Shown piece by piece: positions 54,101 through 64,000 of a stretch of 64,000 nucleotides of DNA (the first letter of the stretch is position 1; every line of letters starts with the position of its first letter). The stretch comes from Candidatus Sulfotelmatobacter sp. Its GTDB lineage: Bacteria > Acidobacteriota > Terriglobia > Terriglobales > Acidobacteriaceae. Location of the stretch: assembly GCA_036500765.1 (NCBI GenBank), contig DASYBM010000016.1:496001-560000 (forward strand), written 5' to 3'. The position numbers and the translations under genes are program-made. The notes beneath the pieces are model-generated. The model was not told where the DNA came from and did no database searches. It saw nothing but the letters and a program-made list of their open reading frames with translations.

Positions 54101-57100
54101 CCGGCCGTGAGGTCGAAGGGCGTGCGCGCATCCTGAGCCAGCAGTTGCTTCAACTCAGATTCGCGCATTTCCGGGTTCAGCGCGGAGAAGTCGCGCAGCG
54201 GCGTCTCCAGTTTCAGGGCAGAAGTAAAGTGCAACTGGCTGCCGTTCTTGTCGATGGTGGCGCGCAGCGCTTCGTGCCGGGCGATGACCGTATTCACGGC
54301 GTCACGCAGCTTCTCGACATCGAGCGCCCCGCGAAGATAGATGCTGAAAGACTCATTGAACGAGCATGAAGCATCGTCGCCGAGGTTGGCCGCCAGAAAA
54401 ATCTCATGCTGCGGTTCGGTCATGGGCGCTGGGGTCGCGAACTGCGGAGCGGGTGAAGCGCTGACGGTTGCGACAGAGTCTTTCCCATTCCGTTCCGGCG
54501 CCGGAAAAAATCCGGCCTGCTGCATCTCGGCCACGCTTTCTTTGAAGGCCCGCACGATCTGCTCGATATCGGCTTCGCTGTGGGTCGTAGTCAGGAATGT
54601 GGGGAAGCCTTCGAGGATATGGATCCCCTTGGCCCGCAGAAAGTAATAGAAGAGGCTGGCAAAACGCTCCTCGGCCGGGAAGCTGAAATAGAAGACGCTG
54701 CCAAAGCTTTGAATCCGCGTCGGCACATTCTGTTGTTCGAAGAATTCATTCAGGGTGCGCGCCAGGCCCGTGGTTCGGGCCGTCAACTGCTCTTGCAGCG
54801 CGGGGCCTTGTTCTTTGAAATGCAGCAACACGGCCTTCATCGCCGCCAGGGTCAGCGGATGCCGCACAAAAGTTCCAGCGAAGAACGTGACGCCGACTTC
54901 AGGAACCGATTCGTCGCCGAACTGCCACGCGCCGCCGTCGAGCGCATCCATGAACTCGGCTTTGCCGGCGAGGACGCCGATGGGCATTCCCCCCGCCACC
55001 ACTTTGCCGTAGGTGGCCAGGTCGGCGCGGATGTCGAACAGTGCCTGGCATCCGCCGGGATGAACCCGGAAGCCGGTGACCACTTCGTCCATGATCATCG
55101 CTGCCCCAGAGTTTTGTGTGATCTGGCGAATTTCCTTGAGGAATTCGGCTGGCTGCAGGTTCGGATGCCGGCTCTGCACCGGTTCGACCAGCACCGCCGC
55201 GAGATCTTTCGCGTTTTGACGGATCCAATCCAGCGCTTCCGGCGTGCCGTAGTCGAGTACGGTGACATGGGCAACCTTTTCCCGCGGAATGCCGGGAGCG
55301 ATCGGCGCAGATTGCGGCGCACCCGCGCGCTTGAACCCTTTGACCAGGACTTCGTCAAACATTCCGTGGTAGGCGCCGGCGAACAGCGCAACTTGGTTGC
55401 GGCCGGTGACGGTGCGAGCCACGCGCAGCGCGGCCATCACCGCTTCCGACCCGGTATTGCAGAAAGTCATGCGCTCGTTGCCGGTCATCTCGCAGAACAT
55501 CTGCGCCACTTCGCCGGCCAGCGGCGTCTGCGGGCCAATCTCGAAGCCTTCGTGGAGCTGCTGTTCGATCGCCTTTTCGACGAAGTCCGGACGATGGCCG
55601 AGCATGATGGGACCGAAGCCGTTCAGGATGTCGATGTATTCATTGCCGTCCACATCCCACAGGCGCGAACCTTTCGAGCGCGTAGTAATGATGGGATAGA
55701 CCATTTCCTTCCACTCGCGGCGGAAGCCGGAGACCACTCGGGGATCGGCCAGCCAACGCCGCTTCTCTTCCGTCATCTGCTTGGAGCGTTGGGTGCGGCT
55801 GGTGTAGAACTCGATCAGCCGGCGCAGGCCCTGCTCTTGCTGCGTGGTGAGCCCGCCTGAGGTCGCCTTCTGAATCGGCTTGTACGGACCAAAGGGTTTG
55901 AATTCTTTTTCAACCGGGACGGGAATCGTTTCGGGCTTCGCTGTTGCCGCGATGGGATTTGCCACCAGAGTAGGTGTAATTCTTGCCGGCGCGAACGCGG
56001 GTGGGACCGGCGCGGATGAGGTCGTCGCTGCTCCTGCAGTTGTGCCCCGAAACGTCTCCAGTTGATTCGCGAAAACTTGATTCATAGCCTGCAACTGCTC
56101 GCGCATGAGGCGTTCGAGGGAGGATTCGGACAAGGCGTGATCTCCGTGGCCATTGGTCGATGGGATTGAAAATTGCGTGGGTGCGGAGTGCGCCGGAACC
56201 GCGGCGGGTGACACAACTGCAATCGACGCTGTCGCCGGTTCGGCGAGCGCCACCGCCGGAAGCTTGCCGTCCAGGTAAGCGGAGAGCGCGTCCAGCGTCG
56301 ACTGCTCGCCCATCAACTGCCGGAACAAAATCTTCATGCCGAACCTGGCTTGCAGAGCCTGCGTCACCTGGGTCAGGAAGAGCGAGTCGAAGCCCATCTC
56401 CAGAAAAGTCGCCGACCCGTCGGCCTGCGACACATCCATGCCGGAGAGTTCTTCGATCAGTTCCAGAAGCTGGGTGCGAATCTTGGCCGAGCGCTTCACC
56501 GGGATCGGTGCAATTGCGGATTGCGGATGACTCACTTCTTTTTCCTCCGTCAGAGTGGGGGAGAGACGGCTAAGTTGAGATTCCTGAATTGTGGCGGAAG
56601 GCCTGGACTCGGGCGTTGCTTCGGTGGACTTGTTTTCCAGCCAGTAGCGTTTGCGTTCGAAGGGATAAGTGGGCAACGAGATACGCTGGCGGCGTTCGCC
56701 TAGATGCAACTCTGCCCAGCGGGGCTGAACCCCGGCCGTCCACAATGCACCCAGAGCGTTCATCAGGCTGGCAGCATCGCCTTGGCCGGAATGGCCGTCG
56801 GAGAGTGAGGAAACGATTAAGTGGTCGGCGTGAAATCCGGAGTGCTGCCGCGCCAGTTGTCCCAACACATTGCCGGGTCCCACTTCCAATAAGACTGCCG
56901 CCGGATTCTTTCGCAACTCGGTTATAGCCGCGGAAAACTGCACCGGCTGGCGGAAATGCCGTGACCAGTACGCCGGATCGGTCGCCTGCTGGTCCGTGAT
57001 CCAGGCGCCGGTGACACTGGAAACATAAGGAGTCGACGGAATATGCAGTGAAATTTCCTGCACACATTTCGTGAAGGGCTCGAGAATCGGATCCATCATC

Positions 57101-59330
57101 GCCGAGTGAAAGGCGTGCGAAGTGACCAGACGGCGGCAGATCGCGCCTTCGCCGGCGAGTTTGTTCTCAAAAGTGTCGAGCGCGTCGAACGGCCCCGCCA
57201 CTACGCACAGCGCCGGCGAATTCACTGCCGCCAGCGATAGAGAAGGATGGCCATTCAACCGGGCGCGGACTTCGGCTTCCGGCAGGCGCACCGAGAGCAT
57301 GCCTCCCGCAGGCAGAACTTGCATCAGCTTTCCGCGCGTGGCGACGAGCTTGAGCGCGTCTTCGAGCGAGAACACGCCCGCCAGGCACGCCGCCACAAAT
57401 TCGCCGATGCTGTGACCGAGCATGGCTTGCGGCTGGATTCCCCAACTCATCCAAAGCTGCGCCAGCGCGTACTCGATGGTGAAAATTGCGGGCTGAGCAA
57501 TGACGGTGTCGGTGACCCGCCGCTTGGCCTCGTCGGAAGCCCCGTCGGGCGGATAGAGCAATGAGCGCAGATCCCCGCCCATGAGCGGCAGCAGAATCTC
57601 GGTGCAACGGTCGACGGCGGCGCGAAATACCGGCTCGGTCTGATAAACCTCGCGCGCCATGTTGGCGTGCTGCGAACCCTGCCCGGGGAAGAGAAAGAAC
57701 ACTGCGGGCTTTTCGACGGGACGTAACCGACTCTGCACTCTCTTCCGGTCGCGCTGCGTAAGAGCGGTCACCGCTTCGGCCGTATTGCTGGCGACTACGC
57801 TGCGGCGGCAGCCGAAATTGCGCCGGCCGACTTGCAGCGTCCAGGCCGCATCCGCCAGGCTCTGGTTCGGAGAAGCTTTCAAGTGTTCGAGCAGGTTATT
57901 GGTGGCGCGATCGAGCGCCACTTCCGTGCGTGCCGACAGAATCAGCAACTGCGCGGGTTTCGCCGAAGGAATGGAAGGGCGATCCGGCGCCTGCTCCAGA
58001 ATGACGTGCGCGTTGGTCCCGCCCACGCCGAAGGCACTGACTCCGGCGCGCCGCGGCGATCCGCTCGACTTCCACTCCGCGCGTTGCGCGTTCACGTAGA
58101 ACGGGCTGTTCTCCAGATCGAATTTCGGATTCGGTTTCGTGAAGTTCAGCGTCGGCGGAAAAACGCCATCGCGTACGATGTGCGCGGCGTGAATCAGGCC
58201 TGTGACGCCGGCGGCCACGTCCAGATGACCGATGTTGGTCTTTACCGTTCCCACTGCGCAGAATCGATTGCGGTTCGAGCGAGCGCGGAAAGCCTGGTTC
58301 AGCGCCGCCAGTTCGATCGGATCGCCCAGCGGTGTGCCGGTGCCGTGGGCTTCGACATAGCCGATGGTATTGGGATCGATCCCCGCCGCTTCGTGCGCCA
58401 GCGCGATCACGCGGGCCTGGCCCTCGACGCTGGGAGCGGTGTAACCCACTTTGGCCGAGCCGTCGTTATTCACCGCGAAGCCGCGAATCACCGCATAAAT
58501 CTGGTCGCCATCCCGCACCGCATCTTCCATGCGCTTGAGCAGAACCGTAGCGACGCCGCTGCCGAAGACTGTGCCCTGCGCATCGGCATCGAAAGTGCGG
58601 CAACGGCCGTCGGCCGATCCCATGCCGCCTTCCTGATAGTGGTAGCCGCGCTTCTGCGGGAAAGTGATTGATGCGCCACCCGCCAGCGCCATGTCGCTTT
58701 GATACGTCAGCAACGACTGGCAGGCCTGCGAAACCGCAACCAGCGACGTCGAGCAGCCAGACACCATACCGAATGCCGGGCCGCGCAGGTTTAGCTTGTA
58801 AGAAACCCGCGTCGCCAGAAAATCCATCTGGTTGCCCATCATCTCGGCGAAGTTTTCCAGTTGATAGCCGCTCGTGAACCTGCGGATGAATTCGGGGTCG
58901 GCGCACAGCCGCGATAGAAAATAAGTCGCGTGGCTAGCTCCGCCGAACACTCCAATCGCCCCCGCATAGGCAAAAGGATCGTAGCCGGCGTCTTCGAGCG
59001 CAACCCAGCAGCACTCCAGAAACAGCCGGTGCTGCGGATCCATCAGCTCGGCTTCGCGCGGATAAATGCCGAAGAACTCGGGATCGAACAGATCCGCGCC
59101 TTCGAGCACTGAATGCGCCCGCACATAGTTGGGATGGCTCGCCGTCGCCGCGGCGTTCGGAATTTCCAGCTCTTCGACGGTGAAGTGCGAGATCGACTCG
59201 ACGCCGGCAAGCTGGTTTTTCCAGAACTCGGCCACGCTGCCGGCGCCGGGAAAGCGCCCACCCATGCCGATAATCGCGACCCCGTCTACCAGAGGAGTGT
59301 CGAGCAGCGGGCTCTTGTTTCCTTGCGAAC

Positions 59331-59334
<4 letters not shown>
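51175..59334 (-). CDS. Hybrid PKS-NRPS: KS-AT-ACP-aminotransferase-C-A(Thr)-T
   Basis: A 2719-residue megasynthase. KS (about 15-450): Cys194 in VSGCSTSLVA, His330, His370. AT (about 545-840): Ser642 in GHSIGEF and HAFH at 740-743, the malonyl-type motif. ACP (about 950-1025): Ser984 in GFDSL. PLP aminotransferase of the GSA type (about 1165-1610): Asp1416, Lys1444 in TYGKVVAGG. C (about 1635-2070): HHIVCDG at 1767-1773. A (about 2100-2610): selectivity residues D2291 F2292 W2295 N2334 I2361 G2363 M2389 V2397 H2398 K2601, i.e. the textbook Thr code. T: Ser2658. There is no ketoreductase; the AMT turns the beta-keto into a beta-amine, as in microcystin McyE and iturin-type synthases. The start overlaps the previous stop (ATGA). 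Confidence 0.95.
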
Positions 59335-61349
<2,015 letters not shown>

Positions 61350-61359
61350 AAGCGCGCCC

Positions 61360-63006
61360 CTAGGAGAGAAAAATCTCCTTCTCGCCAAACAGCCGCTCGG
61401 CGGCAATGCCGCGTTCCCGGCAGGTTTCGAGCAGACGCGTCGACTGCACGATCGGGTTCGACTTCTCCGTGTACTTGATGCTGGAGATGAACGTCAGCCA
61501 GGGCTCCTGCCCCATGGCGTACACATAAACCTGTTGGCAATGAAACTGATTGACGATATCGATGGCGCGCTCGAAGTTCGATCCCGCCAGCCGCCGGGAA
61601 TGGTCCTTGGGCCGCTCCAGCCGCTGCGTCAGCAATGGGCCGTAGATCCAGGAGACCGGAGCGCCGTCGCATTCCATGCCCACGAACAGAGCATCCACGT
61701 CGCCGACTTCGCGGTGAATGTGCTCGTACATCTTCGGCGAAATGTTGCAGGAGTCCGCCGCGAACATCAGCTTGTGACCATTCACCCGCAACAGATAGGC
61801 GGACTTGGTCAGCACATTCAAGTCGCCGTGCTCGCCTAGGAAAGGAATGGCCGTGATCGATCCCCGCTCGAACGGAATCTCTTCCATCTCGGAGAGTTCA
61901 ATGACGCTCGAAAAGCCGCATTCCTTGAGCAGCAGCTTCAACGAAGGATCCTGCAAGGCGCCGCCGCCGCTGCGCGGCACCACCACGTGCCGGATACGGT
62001 GGCGCAGTTGCAGCAGAGTCTCGAACAGGATGTGATCCTGATGATTGTGGGTGATCAGCGCATAATCGATTACATCCGGCAAGTCCTCGTAGGTATAGCG
62101 CGAGATGTCGCTCTCGTAGGTGTAGCTGAGAACCGGATCGAGCAGAACAGTGACGTCGCGGGTCTCGATCAGAATGCAGGCATGGCCAAAGTAGCGCCAG
62201 CGCGCGCCCTCGCCTTCGTACTTCGGGTATGGCTTCGGTTTCTCCGTGGTCAGGAACGAGCGGAATAGCGCTTCGTCTTCGCGGCTCAGGTCGAGCGTCT
62301 CGCGCAGATCGGCAAGCGTTGTCGGTTCGTGCTTCATGCGCGCCAGAGCGTCGACTTTTTCGCTGGCGAAGGGGATGGGCAGATGCACCGCATCCCGCCG
62401 GTCGAGCCGCGGCGTGCTGAATACGAACGGGCGATCGTCTCCGCCGATCTCCGACAACATCACGCTTTGCAACGACGAGTCATAGAACCGGCTCTTATAG
62501 AGCAAGGGCTCGATCAGGCGGAATGAAGGATGGTTGTTTAAGTCGTAGACCAGCTCCACATACCCTTGCAAATTCTCCGGAACTTCGGCGTACAGCGCTT
62601 CCAGACTGTAACCCGTCCCTTTTTCCCGCAGCAGGGCGTCGAGTTCCTCGATCGCGCGCGATAGTTCCAGCAGCGGTTTGCGCTCGGCCAGCGTGCGCTC
62701 GCGTAACCGATTGACTGCTTCCACCCGGTTCTCCTCGAAATCCATAAACGGACCGCCCAGCAGCGCCGGATTTTTCACAGCCGACTCGTGCGTCTCCGGG
62801 GACTCAATGTACGAATTCATGATCCGCAGATGGCGCTCAGTCATATTCCTCGCTGCCGTGGCCGGCGGAATCAAGTGGGCCCAGGCATACCAGCCATCGA
62901 CCAGAGGTTCAATCACGACATTCGGCTTTAGATACACGGGTTCCTGTGCACTCGAAGGGGACAGGGAGGAGGATTTCGGTGTGCCGTTAAACAGTGCAGT
63001 TGCCAT
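61360..63006 (-). CDS. CmlA-type diiron beta-hydroxylase (MBL-fold, NRPS-bound amino-acid hydroxylation)
   Basis: A 548-residue protein. The N-terminal region (about 25-250; LKPNVVIEPLVDGWYAWAHL, SAVKNPALLGGPFMDF) matches my recollection of the CmlA N-terminal domain. The C-terminal metallo-beta-lactamase-like domain has H320, H322, D324, H325 (ITHNHQDH), E392 (GEHGDL) and D418 (FAADSC). The spacing equals that of the CmlA diiron ligands as I remember them (H305, H307, D309, H310, E377, D403), all shifted by 15. CmlA hydroxylates the beta-carbon of an amino acid on an A-T protein, and an A-T gene is directly downstream. GGAG lies eight bases before the ATG. The alternative reading is a plain MBL hydrolase, disfavoured by the Glu ligand. 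Confidence 0.82.
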   Translation of the reverse strand: MATALFNGTPKSSSLSPSSAQEPVYLKPNVVIEPLVDGWYAWAHLIPPATAARNMTERHLRIMNSYIESPETHESAVKNPALLGGPFMDFEENRVEAVNRLRERTLAERKPLLELSRAIEELDALLREKGTGYSLEALYAEVPENLQGYVELVYDLNNHPSFRLIEPLLYKSRFYDSSLQSVMLSEIGGDDRPFVFSTPRLDRRDAVHLPIPFASEKVDALARMKHEPTTLADLRETLDLSREDEALFRSFLTTEKPKPYPKYEGEGARWRYFGHACILIETRDVTVLLDPVLSYTYESDISRYTYEDLPDVIDYALITHNHQDHILFETLLQLRHRIRHVVVPRSGGGALQDPSLKLLLKECGFSSVIELSEMEEIPFERGSITAIPFLGEHGDLNVLTKSAYLLRVNGHKLMFAADSCNISPKMYEHIHREVGDVDALFVGMECDGAPVSWIYGPLLTQRLERPKDHSRRLAGSNFERAIDIVNQFHCQQVYVYAMGQEPWLTFISSIKYTEKSNPIVQSTRLLETCRERGIAAERLFGEKEIFLS

Positions 63007-63354
63007 GCCAACAACTCCAGGATCCAGCTTTATTTATCAGCTACTTAGGTCGGATTCGATTGGTTTCAAAATCCAGTATGCAATTTCTTGCATGTACCCG
63101 TGGTTGAGGGGGAAAAATTAGAGCGAATTCGCAGTCTCTGGCCACAAGGGAGGAGTCTGTGGGTCGCAGAGGACGCTTTCAGAATATCAGCGAACAACGG
63201 TCGCCTTGGGGCGGTTCCAGAAACGGAAGTACTAGCCTGGTCACCAAATTTTGTGCACTTCCGAGTGGGGATGGTCATCGACCCTGCGTTACCTTTCGGA
63301 TTGAACCTTAAGCTTCTATGTTGAAGTTCACGATTCGAAAAGACCGGTAACTCT
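63007..63354. other. Intergenic region between the cluster and a divergent gene
   Basis: 348 bp without a credible gene; it must hold promoters for both directions. A short perfect palindrome ATGCAA-TTTC-TTGCAT (63078-63093) lies 72 bp upstream of the hydroxylase start and could be an operator, but this size of palindrome is expected by chance in a region this long. An AT-richer stretch (TTTATTTATCAG, 63029-63040) lies just before the hydroxylase start. Confidence 0.5.
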
Positions 63355-64000
63355 ATGAAATCTATCCCCCACTCGGCTGATCGTGTCTGCGTTATTGGCT
63401 TGGCGACGCTCTTAAGTCTGCTTTCGATCTGCGCTGGTTGCGGTTTCTCCACCGGAAAGACTTCTTCTTCGTCTTCTTCCCAACTCGCATTCACATCGAG
63501 CACGCTTGCAGGCGGGACAGCCGGAACGGCATATTCTCAAGCGGTTTCTGTATCGGGCGGCGCTACACCTTATTCGTTTGCGGTGGCATCGGGAGCTTTG
63601 CCGGCCGGATTGAAGTTGAGCGCCGCGGGCACGATTTCCGGGACGCCTACGAACATAGGGCAATCCACATTCGCGATAAGAGTAGCCGATTCCAATTCGC
63701 CGCAGCAGAATGTCTCGCAAGCTTTCATCATGATGGTCGATCCGGTTCCGCCCAGCGTCATCACCGACTCGCTGTCGAATGGAACGATCAACAAGTCCTA
63801 TTCGACCACCCTGGCGGCCTCCGGGGGCGAAACACCTTATAGCTGGAGCGTCTCCTCAGGAGCCTTGCCCGCAGGTCTGAGCCTGAGCGCGGCCGGAACG
63901 ATTTCCGGCACACCCACCACGACAGGATCGTCCACTTTCACGGTCAAGCTGGAGGATTCGTCCTCACCCAAGCAAAGCGCCACCAAGTCGCTCGCGCTTA
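63355..64000 (+). CDS. Putative lipoprotein with repeated putative-Ig (He_PIG) domains, cut by window edge
   Basis: The frame opens at ATG 63355 and stays open to the window end (215 codons). The N-terminus has a hydrophobic segment LATLLSLLSICAGCGF with a lipoprotein-like Cys, then a Ser-rich linker (TGKTSSSSSSQ). Tandem units of about 90 residues follow, with the He_PIG pattern: GTAYSQAVSVSGGATPYSF, then ALPAGLKLSAAGTISGTP, and a second copy GTINKSYSTTLAASGGETPY, then ALPAGLSLSAAGTISGTP. It is probably a surface or secreted adhesion-type protein. The C-terminus is unknown. It is divergent from the biosynthetic cluster with a 348 bp gap. Confidence 0.8.
   Translation, partial: MKSIPHSADRVCVIGLATLLSLLSICAGCGFSTGKTSSSSSSQLAFTSSTLAGGTAGTAYSQAVSVSGGATPYSFAVASGALPAGLKLSAAGTISGTPTNIGQSTFAIRVADSNSPQQNVSQAFIMMVDPVPPSVITDSLSNGTINKSYSTTLAASGGETPYSWSVSSGALPAGLSLSAAGTISGTPTTTGSSTFTVKLEDSSSPKQSATKSLAL

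Noticed and set aside
61360-63006. Ordinary metallo-beta-lactamase or hydrolase call
   Set aside because: The third His position of the MBL site is a Glu (GEHGDL), and the N-terminal domain and neighbouring A-T gene fit the CmlA-type hydroxylase better.
63078-63093. Palindrome ATGCAA-TTTC-TTGCAT upstream of the cluster as an operator
   Set aside because: Six-base arms are expected by chance in a 348-bp region; kept only as a note in the intergenic entry.
63066-63503. A 145-codon minus-strand frame at the right edge
   Set aside because: It overlaps the signal peptide and linker of the plus-strand lipoprotein and shows no family features.

Overview
The window is about 60% GC and looks like the chromosome of an uncultured or little-studied Acidobacteriota (Terriglobia/Koribacter-like). 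The signs are two secreted GloVer-repeat proteins, bacillithiol genes (bshA, ypdA), dispersed GC-rich REP-like palindromes with RAYT transposases, and a typical housekeeping set. The organism assignment is inference from gene content; I could not run a search.

Left part (1-33 kb) is mostly core genome. On the minus strand are ribD (cut by the window edge), ftsY, an HD-GYP phosphodiesterase, gpsA-plsY-thpR-cinA, an NHL-repeat protein, pgpA, yacG, rimO and a transglutaminase membrane protein. The plus strand carries the 4.5S SRP RNA, a STAS-like protein, fabH, ypdA, galE, proC, a hydroxyacid dehydrogenase and an orphan LytS-type kinase. fumC, phhB and bshA are on the minus strand. gpsA, plsY, pgpA and fabH all serve phospholipid or fatty-acid synthesis; ftsY and the SRP RNA serve membrane protein targeting. 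Decaying or mobile items are scattered here: a RAYT whose ORF reads through its own REP ends, a GIY-YIG gene between 45-bp inverted repeats, a DMT transporter broken by a TAG, and a lone C-terminal MazE-type antitoxin fragment.

Middle part (34-44 kb) is more accessory: a 598-residue secreted protein of unknown function, a second GloVer protein, a second RAYT with a different palindrome family, a PilZ protein, a YdjC-type deacetylase and tRNA-Val(TAC). A PEP-CTERM protein is followed by a TPR lipoprotein and two small unknown genes.

Right part (44-63 kb) is the most interesting: a minus-strand hybrid PKS/NRPS cluster. In transcription order it has a CmlA-type diiron beta-hydroxylase, an A-T protein (code read as Val-like), a 2719-residue KS-AT-ACP-aminotransferase-C-A(Thr)-T megasynthase, a C-C-T-TE protein with a cysteine in the TE nucleophile position, a TIGR04325-type methyltransferase and a polysaccharide-type flippase. 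The proposed logic is as follows. Val is loaded and beta-hydroxylated on the first carrier, extended once by malonyl-CoA, transaminated at the beta-keto carbon, joined to Thr, and released by the unusual TE after an A-less double-C module. I do not recognise this exact architecture. A divergent lipoprotein with putative-Ig repeats runs off the right edge.
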